From contig CAZSSM010000053.1 of NCBI GenBank assembly GCA_964609385.1, forward strand, positions 1-49,438: a stretch of DNA of 49,438 nt, read 5' to 3'. Below, piece by piece: positions 8,418 to 17,356 of the stretch. The first letter of the stretch is position 1. Each line of letters begins with the position of its first letter. The translations under genes were made by a program, and so were the position numbers. The stretch is from CAZSSM01 sp964609385. GTDB lineage: Bacteria > Planctomycetota > Planctomycetia > Isosphaerales > Isosphaeraceae. The notes under the pieces are model-generated. The model searched no databases. It had not been told where the DNA came from and saw nothing but the letters and a program-made list of their open reading frames with translations.

Positions 8418-10133
8418 TCAATCGCGGGAGAAGACCGGGTAGACTCGGTCATCATCGCGTTGGTAGCAGATCTGGCCGGCGACGATGGTCGTCTCGACAT
8501 AGGTCCGGTAGTCGAGCGGGTCGCCTTCGAGGATCAGGAGGTCGGCATCTTTACCTTCTTCGATCGAGCCGAGGCGGTCCTCCAGACCGAGGATCCGGGC
8601 GGGAACGATTGTCAAGGCTTCCAGGGCGGCCTGCTCGGAAGCGCCGCCGCGGACAGCGAACGCGGCCTCCAAGGGGAGGCTCGTCAGGTCGCGACCGGCC
8701 AAGCCGTTGAGGCTGACCCCAGAGCTCAGCGCGGTGATTGCGAACGGCACGCCGGCCTGTTCTAAGTAGCGGACCGTCTCGATCGAGGAGCCCGATTCGG
8801 TGATCTCCAGGCCGGGTCGAGGCCGTCGACGGCTCCGGGGGGTAACGATTACCGACACGCTCTCCTCACCTAGCTCATCAGCCATCAACCAGGCTTCATG
8901 GACCCCTTCCAAGACGAGATCGTAGTCGAGTTCCTCGGCCAGATCGATCATGTCTCGCATCAAGTCGAGCGAGGAGGCGTCGACCCGCAATGGGATCTCC
9001 CGTTTGACGAGCTTGATTAACTCATCGCTGACCGTCTTTCGAGGAGCCTTCGGCTTGGCGACCTTCGACTTGGCCTGGTCCGATTTAGAGTCCTCGTCCT
9101 TGCCCGACGAGGACTTCTCCTCTTCGGCTTCGGCCTGGGACTTCTCTTCCTCGTACCTGGCCAGTGCGTCGACGTACTCCTGAGCCTTCTTAACGTTCTC
9201 TCGCCATTTGTAGCGGTTGTACGGACCCGCGAGAGCCGAACTGGCGAGGTAGTAGAACGGGGTTTCCTCGACGACCATCGGTTCCAAGGACCCGTAGCTG
9301 AGCTTGATCACGGCGTTCTTGCGGGGCGGCGAAGCCTTGGGCACCGGCGCGGTGATCGCGGGGACCCGTACCATCGTGGCCATTTCGCAGCACGAGTAGA
9401 ACCCGCCAGCTCCGTCGGGCATCAGCCCATGCATCTCATAGGAGTGTGGGTCGAACCGAATCACGTCGAACCACTGGGCGACATCGCTCGGAGGGACTTG
9501 GTCGATCAGACCCTTTGGTGCTTCCAATGAGGCGAGCGCGTCGAGCATCAGGTCGACCTTGTCGCGCGTATCGTTGGAATGGTCGTGATCGCCGTGATCA
9601 TGTCCGTGGGAGTGATCGAGCGTCGAAGTGTCTTGAGAAGACCGACGGGATGAGGTCGAACTGCTTGGCAGCAAGGCACATCCGGAGGTGATCCCCACGC
9701 CGAGGCAGTATTTCATGGTCCGATCGTAGGGATTGAGGATATCGGCTAGCTTGGAGTTGCGATCCGACGTGTTGATCCCAATGTTCGAAATCGACAGCGC
9801 GATGAATCCCGGCGTGATCGTCTTGCCCGCCGTATCGATAACCTCGGCCCCTTCGGGCACGTCGAGGTCTTGACCAACCTTGAGGATCTTCCCGTCCTGG
9901 ACGAGCACGGTGCCGCTGCGGATGATCGGGCCGGTAATGGTGACGATATCGCCGCCGACCAACGCGAGGATCGGGCCTTTCTCCGGGTCGTCTTGTTCGT
10001 CAGCCTCGGAGGTCTCGTTGGTTTTTTCGGTCTTGGGAGTCGGGCCGTCACCTTGACGGCCATCGACCTCATCCTGAGCGGAGGCGGGAGTCAACACCAC
10101 GAGGCTAATGATCAATGTGAACACGAACGGCAT
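8418..10133 (-). CDS. Amidohydrolase-fold protein lacking metal ligands, with His-rich loop
   Basis: The product has about 571 residues with a signal peptide (MPFVFTLIISLVVLTPASAQ). The amidohydrolase scaffold is clear: a start strand with VLVQDGKILKVG, ITPGFIA near 107, and the C-terminal GSIEEGKDADLLILEGDPL. The metal site is gone: HxH after PGFIA reads SIS, the third ligand position reads LRVDASS, the fourth LVLEGVH, and the catalytic Asp region ITALSSG. A HSHGHDHGDHDH run at about 174-185 and a Lys/Glu/Ser-rich insert at about 330-370 are extra. The ATG at 10133 gives the cleanest signal peptide; the longer ATG at 10202 overlaps the upstream gene. I infer an exported non-catalytic, possibly metal-binding protein. 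Confidence 0.8.
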   Translation of the reverse strand: MPFVFTLIISLVVLTPASAQDEVDGRQGDGPTPKTEKTNETSEADEQDDPEKGPILALVGGDIVTITGPIIRSGTVLVQDGKILKVGQDLDVPEGAEVIDTAGKTITPGFIALSISNIGINTSDRNSKLADILNPYDRTMKYCLGVGITSGCALLPSSSTSSRRSSQDTSTLDHSHGHDHGDHDHSNDTRDKVDLMLDALASLEAPKGLIDQVPPSDVAQWFDVIRFDPHSYEMHGLMPDGAGGFYSCCEMATMVRVPAITAPVPKASPPRKNAVIKLSYGSLEPMVVEETPFYYLASSALAGPYNRYKWRENVKKAQEYVDALARYEEEKSQAEAEEEKSSSGKDEDSKSDQAKSKVAKPKAPRKTVSDELIKLVKREIPLRVDASSLDLMRDMIDLAEELDYDLVLEGVHEAWLMADELGEESVSVIVTPRSRRRPRPGLEITESGSSIETVRYLEQAGVPFAITALSSGVSLNGLAGRDLTSLPLEAAFAVRGGASEQAALEALTIVPARILGLEDRLGSIEEGKDADLLILEGDPLDYRTYVETTIVAGQICYQRDDDRVYPVFSRD

Positions 10134-10170
10134 GGGCAGGAACGATCGATCGACATGATCGTCGGACCGA

Positions 10171-11529
10171 TCAGCGTGGTTCGAACGACAACGGGTCGCC
10201 ATGAACGAGACTCCCTTGAATCAAGACCTGAGTGAGTTGACTCGAGACGGAGAACGGGTCGCCGTCGAAGATCAGAAGATCGGCCTGTTTACCGGCGGCC
10301 AGCGAACCGAGGTTCTCCTCCAGTCCGAGCAGACGAGCTGGCTCTAACGTCAAAGCGCGAAGGGCCACCTGACGATCCAAGCCCGTCGTGATTAATTGGG
10401 CGACCCGGAACAGCGGGACGTCTTGCGTCTGGATCCGAGACGACTCGCTCGCGTTGGCCCGAAACGCCAAGGGGATCCCTGACTCGACGACCAATCGCGC
10501 CACATTGATCCGGTCCTGGCTGTTGGGCTTGGTCTCGATGCTCGGCGGGATAACGACACTCAGGTTCGCACGATCGCCGAGCGATTCCAAAGTCTCATAG
10601 ACCGCGGTTCCGTTGGCGACCAGAACAAGGTTTACCTGATCATACTCCTCGGTGATCTGGAGGAGGTAGGCGATTCCCGCTGGATCACCGACGTTCGCGA
10701 TCAACGGGCTCTTCCCGGAGACGACGTTCTGCCAGAGCGCGCGGGTGGGCGAGGACGAGGAGGTCCTCGACGACGATCCCGGTCGCGTTGGGGGAGCCGA
10801 ACCAGACGAAGATGGGGAACCCCCCGAGGTGCTTGACCGGGCGGAAGCACCACGCGATCCACGTGACGACGAACCCCCCGTGCCCGACTTCAGGCCGTCT
10901 CGAAGGACTTTCAAGACGCTCGATCGGTTCGTCACCGTCACATAGAGTCGACCGTCGGCTTGAACGATCGTCGTGTCGGTCGGCTCGGACGCGGTCCGGA
11001 GCACGGCCGCCTGACCGAATCCGCCATAGACCAGATTGAGATGGGTCAAGCCCGAGCGGATCAGGGTTCGAAAGTTCGTCCCGTAAGGCTCATACGCCTC
11101 GGCGATCTTCACGAAGGACATCGGGATCGTGGACGAACGCGAACGAACCGTGAAGGTCCGTCCCCCGCGGGTGAACGTTCGCGTCTGACCTCCGCTGCTC
11201 CGTCCAGGCAGCGAAACGACCTGGTACGTCTCGATCAGACCCGGCATCAGGACGTGCCCGGTCAGGTCGACTCGGCGCGCGTCGATGGGTATTTCGAACT
11301 CGTCGAACGGTCTGACCGCCTCGATGACGCCGTCGCGGACGAGCAGGACGCCGTCAGGGATCGAACCGGCCTCATCGGCGGTCTCGATCAAGGCGTGGCA
11401 GTAGGCGATCGAGTCAGATCCCTCTGCCGGGGCGGCCGTCGCAAACGATCCGAAGCCGTGCCCCATGGCGACGATGAGAATGCCCAGCAAAGCCGGTCGG
11501 GTAATCTGGAACCCGGTCCGTGACCGCAT
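10171..11529 (-). CDS. Amidohydrolase-fold protein lacking metal ligands, Ser-rich insert
   Basis: The product has about 452 residues with an export signal (RPALLGILIVAMGHGFGSFATAA). Scaffold motifs are present: IPDGVLLVRDGVIEAV, LMPGLIE, and the C-terminal GSLAAGKQADLLIFDGDPF. Ligand positions are replaced: YQV for HxH, LIANVGD for the third ligand, LVLVANG for the fourth, FRANASE for the Asp. A Ser/Gly/Arg low-complexity insert (GGSSSRGSRGASARSS and onward) occupies about residues 215-260, where sister genes carry acidic inserts. The ATG at 11529 fits the signal peptide; an ATG at 11598 is also open. The gap to the next gene is about 37 bases, suggesting an operon. Confidence 0.78.
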   Translation of the reverse strand: MRSRTGFQITRPALLGILIVAMGHGFGSFATAAPAEGSDSIAYCHALIETADEAGSIPDGVLLVRDGVIEAVRPFDEFEIPIDARRVDLTGHVLMPGLIETYQVVSLPGRSSGGQTRTFTRGGRTFTVRSRSSTIPMSFVKIAEAYEPYGTNFRTLIRSGLTHLNLVYGGFGQAAVLRTASEPTDTTIVQADGRLYVTVTNRSSVLKVLRDGLKSGTGGSSSRGSRGASARSSTSGGSPSSSGSAPPTRPGSSSRTSSSSPTRALWQNVVSGKSPLIANVGDPAGIAYLLQITEEYDQVNLVLVANGTAVYETLESLGDRANLSVVIPPSIETKPNSQDRINVARLVVESGIPLAFRANASESSRIQTQDVPLFRVAQLITTGLDRQVALRALTLEPARLLGLEENLGSLAAGKQADLLIFDGDPFSVSSQLTQVLIQGSLVHGDPLSFEPR

Positions 11530-11654
11530 CTCCGACGCAACGGGTTGTTTCACTCTCACTGCGGGAATCCTCGACAACGGGTGTTCGGAGGCGGCCATGG
11601 TGCGATGGGGTTCGTCGTTTCTTCGATGGGTCAGCGCAGGTTCTTACAACAATG

Positions 11655-12974
11655 TCAAAAGCGACGGTGATCTTTCGTGATGTCGTAAACGCTTCGACCA
11701 TTGATGAAGACCTGATGGACGACCGAGCGCGGGTCGATGATCGAGCCGGAGGTGATGACGATATCGGCGTCTTTTCCGACTTCGAGCGATCCGACACGAT
11801 CAGCAATCATGAGAGCTTTAGCCGGCTCGATGGTGATGCCGCGGATCGCCTCTTCCTCGTTCCAGCCGTAGCGGACGGCCATCGCGGCTTGGAAGGAGAG
11901 TTCTTCCTGCGGGATGACCGGCGAGTCGGTGTTCACGCCGAGGTCGAGCACGCCGCGCTGATCGTATTCGGCGACGATCCCGTGAATCTGGCCGTCTTCC
12001 GGCTCGTACCGGAACCCACGGGGGCCGGCCATCACGGGGATATCGCGCTTGAGGATTTCGGAAGTGATCTTGTAGCTGTCGAAGGTCCCGTGATCGACGA
12101 TGACCTTGAGGTTCATCTCGTCGACGAGGATCCGCAGGGTCGATTGGATCACGTAGTAGCCCTGCGTGTGGACCGCAATGGGGATCTCGCGGTGAAACAC
12201 CGGCTTGAACATCTCGAGTCGCGGGTTGTACGTCGGCGGGTCTCCGCTGGGATCGGCTTCGTAGGCGTCCCAGGCCTCAACGTAGTCACGCCCTTCCTGA
12301 AGCTGCTGCCGAATCACGTAGTTCATACCGATCCGTCCAGACCCAACCTCACCACTTTGGCGCTCAGGGTTGCCGGCTTGCGCGATCTTGAGGACGCCGG
12401 GGTACCGGATGACGACCTCGTCAAGCGAGCCAGGGCCGGTCTTCAATAGCGCTCCGAAGCCCCCCATATTCGTCCCGCTGCCTGGGATGAAGCAGACTGT
12501 GGTGACGCCGCCAGCGATGGCGTCCTTGAGTTGGTCGTTGTGTGGCTGGATGACGCTGTAGACGCCCAACTCGGGGTTGGTCTGATAGACCATCTCGTTG
12601 ATGTCGAAGGTGCCGGCGATGTGGCAGTGAGCCTCGACCAACCCGGGCACGGCGAACCGATCGGAATGGTCGATGACCTCGAAGCCTTCGGGGATCTCGA
12701 CTTCGTCGCGCGGGCCGATGGCCTGGATCTTCCCGTCGGCGATCAGAACGACCGCATCGGTGATCGACTGAGGCGCGTCGCGATCGGCGGGACAGGTGAT
12801 CGCCTTGCCGATCCGGATGGCGATCCCAGGCGACGACGTATCCTCAACGGGTTGGTCAGGAGACGACTGAGCGAATGCAATCGGGCCGACCGCCAAGGCC
12901 CACGCCATCCCCAACGCGAGGGAGAGCAACGAACGACGAGCAACCGGCAAAGTAAGATCAACGTGTGAGGGCAT
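11655..12974 (-). CDS. Exported amidohydrolase with intact metal site
   Basis: The product has 439 residues with a signal peptide (LLSLALGMAWALAVGPIAFAQ). It is the only member of the cluster with a full set of amidohydrolase ligands: HCH at about 116-118 in PGLVEAHCH, His269 in IPIAVHTQG, His295 in VIVDHG, and Asp350 in VNTDSP. The C-terminal GSLEVGKDADIVI closes the composite beta-sandwich. It belongs with imidazolonepropionase/prolidase-like amidohydrolases; the substrate cannot be read from sequence, but a peptide or cyclic amide would fit the neighbouring M1 peptidase. It has no disordered insert. The ATG at 12974 has AGAAGGAA about 9 bases upstream. Gaps of 125 bases separate it from both neighbours. 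Confidence 0.88.
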   Translation of the reverse strand: MPSHVDLTLPVARRSLLSLALGMAWALAVGPIAFAQSSPDQPVEDTSSPGIAIRIGKAITCPADRDAPQSITDAVVLIADGKIQAIGPRDEVEIPEGFEVIDHSDRFAVPGLVEAHCHIAGTFDINEMVYQTNPELGVYSVIQPHNDQLKDAIAGGVTTVCFIPGSGTNMGGFGALLKTGPGSLDEVVIRYPGVLKIAQAGNPERQSGEVGSGRIGMNYVIRQQLQEGRDYVEAWDAYEADPSGDPPTYNPRLEMFKPVFHREIPIAVHTQGYYVIQSTLRILVDEMNLKVIVDHGTFDSYKITSEILKRDIPVMAGPRGFRYEPEDGQIHGIVAEYDQRGVLDLGVNTDSPVIPQEELSFQAAMAVRYGWNEEEAIRGITIEPAKALMIADRVGSLEVGKDADIVITSGSIIDPRSVVHQVFINGRSVYDITKDHRRF

Positions 12975-13098
12975 CGATCGGTTCCTTCTGCGTTTGTGGG
13001 CAATTCTGAGCGGGAGCAATGTGCGGTCGATCGGTTTCGGTCGCGATCCGGTCGGTCGGAGGCCGTCGGATCGATCTCGACGGCCTCAGAATGGTTCC

Positions 13099-15918
13099 TC
13101 AATCCTGATCGTCGGCTTCAAAGACCCAGCGACCATCGATCATGACGGCGAGCACGCGGCTGGAGAGGTCCATTGGGTGTCCGCTCCAGACGACTAGGTC
13201 AGCTTGCTTGCCGACGTCGAGTGAGCCGATCCGATCCTGAAGGCGGATCAATCGCGCCGCATTGCCGCTGAGTGCCTGGAGCGCGTCGTCGACTCCCAGT
13301 CCTTTGCGGACCGCATAGCGAACGACCAGTGGTAGGTCGGCCACGCCCTCGTTGGAGCCGCTCCGGAAGGCGAACGGCACCTGTCGCGCTGCGAGTAATT
13401 GCGAGAGGTTGACGGTCCGACGATCCTCGGTCCGGACGAGCACAGGCCCCAGCGCGACGCCGAGGTCCTTGTTCGTGAAGACGTCCGGGTCGCGGAACCC
13501 TCCATCGGCCCCGACCAGAATCGTGGGCAGGTCGAACTCGTCGCGGAACAGGGTGACGGCTGCCTTGATCACGCCGATCCGATTGACTCGGACCAGAGCG
13601 GGGATCTCGCCGCCGAAGAGGGCGCGGTAGGGCTCCAACGCGTCGTTCTTGCGGGGTTCTTTGGGCTTCTTGGGCTCCTCGGGAGGCTTGGGGCCGGACT
13701 CTTCCTCGGGCTTCGACTCGTCGGACTTCCCATCCGAATCATCCACGGATCCCGACTCGTCGTCTTGCTCCTTGGAGTCTTCCGGGTCCTCATCCTTATC
13801 CTTCGACCCCTCTTCGTCATCGTCCGGCTTATCCGCATCTTCGCTCGGCGGGTCGGACCCGGGTCCGGAGTCTTTCGAGTCGGCTGCGTCGGACGAATTC
13901 TCCTTGTCGTCGTCCTTCGGGGTTTCCTCGTTGTCGTCCTGGGCCTTCTTTTCGGCCTCGGCCTTCTCACGAGCCCGGCGAGCGGCAAGTGCCTTGACCT
14001 GGGCGTCGTAACGGGCTTTAGCAACGCGGTATTGGGCGAGCTTCGATTCGTATTCTTTAAGCTGGGCCTCGTACTTGGTCCAGCTCTCAGCGTAGGTCTT
14101 CCCAGCGGTGAGGGTCCGCTTGAGTCCAGCGACTGCCGAGTCGGACTCGCTGCTGAGGGTGAACTGGATGGCCGCCGGATCGGCGAGCACTTGGATCGGG
14201 TCGCCTAGCTTGAAGGCGACGACCGGGCTGGGCGAGGAGCTGTTCGGGGCGACCAGGACGGTCGTTACGCCACCGGAGCGGGCCGTCTCGATCCGACGGT
14301 CCTGATCGACAATCCGCTCGCCCAAGGTGGTTCCTAATCGGATCGACCCGGAGAGGTTGCCGTCGAAGCCCAGACCGGAGGCGAAGTCGACGAAGCCGGG
14401 CACGACCACAGCTTCGGGGAAGACCCGAACTTCGGCGTCCAAGGGAGCGGAGACGTCCAGGCCCCGATCGCGAATGAGCCCTTGATCGACCAGGATGGAC
14501 GCCGACTCGATCGTGTTTCCGTTTCCGTCGAGCAGGTGACCGGCTCGGATGACGGTCGCCCGACTTTCAGCCGCCTGAGCGGTTGGCCTCGTGGCGAGCG
14601 TGACATCGACGCCTTCGACGAAGACCGACTGGACCCGCGACCGAACGTCGAACGGGTTAGCGGTGAGGACGACGAAGTCGGCCCGACGATCTGGTTGAAG
14701 CGTTCCGACCCGATCGCCCACACCGAGGATCTCAGCCGGCGCTGTGGTGACCAAGCCAAGTGCCTCGGCCTCATCCAGTCCGCCAGTGGTCATCAGGCCT
14801 GCCAGGAAAAGGAGGTCGGGCAGGTCCTCATCGTTGGAGGGGCGGAGGGCGACATGAAACCCCTCCCTGACGAGCGTGGCCGCGCGGGCCCATACCGGTT
14901 CGATGCGATCGTCCGACGATGGAGCGGTGATCTGCCCAGGCCGTCGTCCCGCGTTCAGGACGATTCCGGTGACCGTCTCGGCCCACTCTGTGCGTTGTTT
15001 GGCCGTCCCGATTTGCTCGGGATCGACCAAGACCAGGGGGAGGCCGTATCGCTTCGCTAAAGAGACGGCCGCTCGAATTTCGGGAAGGGTCTGAGCTGTC
15101 ACCCAAAGCGTCGCTCGTTCATCGATCGCGTCGGCGAGCGACTCGAGCATCACCCGGTCGAGCGAGGGCAGGGGCGGGTCGAGGGTCCGCCAGTTGGAGC
15201 GGCTCCGGGCCGTATCGAAGAGCGCACGAAGCCCTGCGACCGCTTCGGAGAGGCTGGGTGACAGTTGGGGCATCGTCGGTTCCAGCGGGCGGTCCAGCGA
15301 GACGGCACCGACGGGCGGCTCGTAGATCGATGGAGGCTTCCGCGAGTCCTCGTTGAGCAGGATCCGCACGGCGCCGCGATCGACCAGGACCCGATCAAAA
15401 GACCGCGCGCCAGCCAGCCGGACCACGGCCCCTCGACCAGGCAAGAGCCGTTCGCGACCCGGGACCAAATGTGCTGTCGTCACACCACCGGTGAGGGCCT
15501 CGGACGGTGCGGCGAACGGATCGAAGCTGTCGAGGGCGGAGATCTCCGGAGTCAGAGCACGTTCGGTATCCTGTGCGCCCTGCGAGGACTGACTCTGAAC
15601 CGCGATCAGACCGGGGATGATGACCCGACTGCCCAAGTCGACCAACTCGGCCCCCCCGGGCACATCGACTTCATCGATCGAGCCCGATTCCGTGATCTGC
15701 CCGTCGCGGACGACCAATCGAGCCTTTTCGAGGGGAGGTCCGTCTCCAGTCCAGATCCGCTCGGCCTGATAGACCACAGTCTGAGACGATGCCTCGGTTA
15801 TGCCGATCCAGAACAGCCCGAGCATGGCCAGGGGAACCAGCAATCCGCTGACGAACGCGCCGCGATGCCGCATCGGCTGATCGAGCCGACAATCATCACA
15901 TGTTGAAGGGAACGTCAT
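13099..15918 (-). CDS. Tandem double amidohydrolase-fold protein, both sites degenerate
   Basis: The product has 939 residues holding two successive amidohydrolase-fold domains (about 45-430 and 440-935) after an N-terminal membrane or signal segment (FVSGLLVPLAMLGLFWIGI). Domain 1 reads QSQ at the HxH position and domain 2 reads ASG. Later ligand positions are LWVTAQT and LVLVDPE in domain 1, ALVRVNR and TILVGAD in domain 2. Each domain keeps the closing motif (LQPDRRADFVVLTANPF; GSLDVGKQADLVVWSGHPM). Domain 2 has an insert of over 100 residues, rich in Asp, Glu, Ser, Lys and Pro. The ATG at 15918 has GAGG at the right distance and lies 7 bases after the preceding stop, so the two genes are probably translationally coupled. 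Confidence 0.85.
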   Translation of the reverse strand: MTFPSTCDDCRLDQPMRHRGAFVSGLLVPLAMLGLFWIGITEASSQTVVYQAERIWTGDGPPLEKARLVVRDGQITESGSIDEVDVPGGAELVDLGSRVIIPGLIAVQSQSSQGAQDTERALTPEISALDSFDPFAAPSEALTGGVTTAHLVPGRERLLPGRGAVVRLAGARSFDRVLVDRGAVRILLNEDSRKPPSIYEPPVGAVSLDRPLEPTMPQLSPSLSEAVAGLRALFDTARSRSNWRTLDPPLPSLDRVMLESLADAIDERATLWVTAQTLPEIRAAVSLAKRYGLPLVLVDPEQIGTAKQRTEWAETVTGIVLNAGRRPGQITAPSSDDRIEPVWARAATLVREGFHVALRPSNDEDLPDLLFLAGLMTTGGLDEAEALGLVTTAPAEILGVGDRVGTLQPDRRADFVVLTANPFDVRSRVQSVFVEGVDVTLATRPTAQAAESRATVIRAGHLLDGNGNTIESASILVDQGLIRDRGLDVSAPLDAEVRVFPEAVVVPGFVDFASGLGFDGNLSGSIRLGTTLGERIVDQDRRIETARSGGVTTVLVAPNSSSPSPVVAFKLGDPIQVLADPAAIQFTLSSESDSAVAGLKRTLTAGKTYAESWTKYEAQLKEYESKLAQYRVAKARYDAQVKALAARRAREKAEAEKKAQDDNEETPKDDDKENSSDAADSKDSGPGSDPPSEDADKPDDDEEGSKDKDEDPEDSKEQDDESGSVDDSDGKSDESKPEEESGPKPPEEPKKPKEPRKNDALEPYRALFGGEIPALVRVNRIGVIKAAVTLFRDEFDLPTILVGADGGFRDPDVFTNKDLGVALGPVLVRTEDRRTVNLSQLLAARQVPFAFRSGSNEGVADLPLVVRYAVRKGLGVDDALQALSGNAARLIRLQDRIGSLDVGKQADLVVWSGHPMDLSSRVLAVMIDGRWVFEADDQD

Positions 15919-15925
15919 CGCGACC

Positions 15926-17356
15926 TCAAGGATTCTCGTCGGTGGTGGGTCTGATCAGTTCGGCCAGCTTGCTGTCCTCGGAGCGCTGATAGACGATCGC
16001 GCCGTCGATGATGGTGGTTTCGACGTAGGTGGTGATCTCGAACGGATCGCCGCTCATGATGATGAGATCGGCGTCTTTGCCCGGCTCGATCGATCCGACG
16101 AACTGATCGATACCGAGGATCTGGGCCGGTCGGAGCGTGATGGCGGACAGAGCCTCATCGCGATCGGTGCCATACTTGACGGCGGTTGCGGCCTGATACC
16201 AGAGGTAGCTGCTCCCGAGATTGGGACCGGAGCCGGTCTGGAAGGTGACCGGGATGCCGGCCTCGCGGTAGATCTCAGGCAGGACGACCTTCGTTTCGTC
16301 GCCCGTGCGTGGATTTTGCTCCCAGAAGACCAACTGTGCATCGAGCACGACCGGCAGTCCGCTCTCGGCGATTAGGTCGACGGCCTTGTAGCAATCGCGA
16401 CCCAGCACGAGGACCGCATCGAGCTGATACTGCTCGATCAGGTCCAGAGCGCGAGGCACATCCATGGCGAGGCTGCAATAGATGAAGGCGGGCAATTCGC
16501 CGCGCATCATCTTGAACATCGACTCCAGGCGAACATCGGGTTCCTCCGACTCGTCGTCGGACTCGGCTTCCTCGGAGCGCTCAGCCTCGTCGTCATCTTG
16601 GTCTTGGATCGTCTCATTCGACTCGCTCCCGGCGGTCGAAGAGGGGCCGCTCTGTCCATTACTAGTCTCAGTCTCGTCTTCTTCGTCATCCTCGTCTTCG
16701 GTGATCGCAGTTTCGTCATCGCCATCGAGTTGGTCGAGGTAACGACGGTACTTCTCCAGCTCGGCGCGGAGGGTGGCGAGCTGGCTCATTCGGCTCGCGT
16801 TCCGAGTCGGCAACAGCGAGAGCTTGATCGACGCTTGGGCCTTGAGCAACATGTCGTCGACGAAGACGCCAGCGGTTTTTACCACCGCGCCTTGACCACC
16901 GATCAATGTGCTGTTCCCAGGCACGATCATGGCCGTGGTCAGGCCGTTGCGACGCGACTCCTCGAAAAAGGATCGGCTCGGGTCGATCCCATCGACGACC
17001 GAGAGGAATGGCACGTTCGGATTCACCTCATTGGTCGAACGTGTGTCCTGGCCCTCAGAGGTATGGACGGCGATGAATCCGGGAAGGATCACGCGTTCGC
17101 TCGCGTCAATCACCTTGGCCTCAATGGGGATCTCGACCTCGGGTCCGAGCTCGACAATTTGACCGTCACGGATCAGGATCACCCCGTCTTCGATCGGCTC
17201 AGCGGTGATCGGAAGGATGGTCCCTCCTCGGATGGCCAGGGTGTCCTGAGCCGCAACTGGAGTGCCCAGTCCAATGGTGAAGGTCATTGCGGTGACGAGC
17301 CCAAACGCCATCGGGCCGAGAACCGATCGCGGCGAAGCGGACTTCGGATCAATCAT
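15926..17356 (-). CDS. Amidohydrolase-fold protein with partial HxH remnant
   Basis: The product has 476 residues with an export signal (GLVTAMTFTIGLGTPVAAQ). The position of HxH reads HTS in PGFIAVHTS, so one histidine remains, but the third (AFIYCSL) and fourth (AVLVLGR) ligand positions and the catalytic Asp region (TFQTGSG) are lost. GQGAVVKTAG and the C-terminal GSIEPGKDADLIIMSGDPF are conserved with the other copies. A strongly acidic insert (ITEDEDDEEDETET and onward, about 220-290) precedes the third-ligand strand. The ATG at 17356 has GGAAGGAA about 10 bases upstream and overlaps the preceding stop by 8 bases (ATGATTGA), a typical coupling arrangement. Confidence 0.85.
   Translation of the reverse strand: MIDPKSASPRSVLGPMAFGLVTAMTFTIGLGTPVAAQDTLAIRGGTILPITAEPIEDGVILIRDGQIVELGPEVEIPIEAKVIDASERVILPGFIAVHTSEGQDTRSTNEVNPNVPFLSVVDGIDPSRSFFEESRRNGLTTAMIVPGNSTLIGGQGAVVKTAGVFVDDMLLKAQASIKLSLLPTRNASRMSQLATLRAELEKYRRYLDQLDGDDETAITEDEDDEEDETETSNGQSGPSSTAGSESNETIQDQDDDEAERSEEAESDDESEEPDVRLESMFKMMRGELPAFIYCSLAMDVPRALDLIEQYQLDAVLVLGRDCYKAVDLIAESGLPVVLDAQLVFWEQNPRTGDETKVVLPEIYREAGIPVTFQTGSGPNLGSSYLWYQAATAVKYGTDRDEALSAITLRPAQILGIDQFVGSIEPGKDADLIIMSGDPFEITTYVETTIIDGAIVYQRSEDSKLAELIRPTTDENP

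Noticed and set aside
11520..12449. 309-codon plus-strand frame inside the amidohydrolase block
   Set aside because: Opposite-strand shadow of the intact amidohydrolase, which has all ligands and a good ribosome-binding site.
13650..14010. Apparent DNA repeat in the acidic insert
   Set aside because: The repetition is codon-level (GAC, GAG, TCG) without a fixed unit; it reflects protein composition, not a satellite or CRISPR.
13399..14208. Hydrophobic plus-strand frame opposite the acidic insert
   Set aside because: Its Leu/Val-rich, membrane-like look arises from reading the Asp/Glu/Ser codons of the insert backwards.
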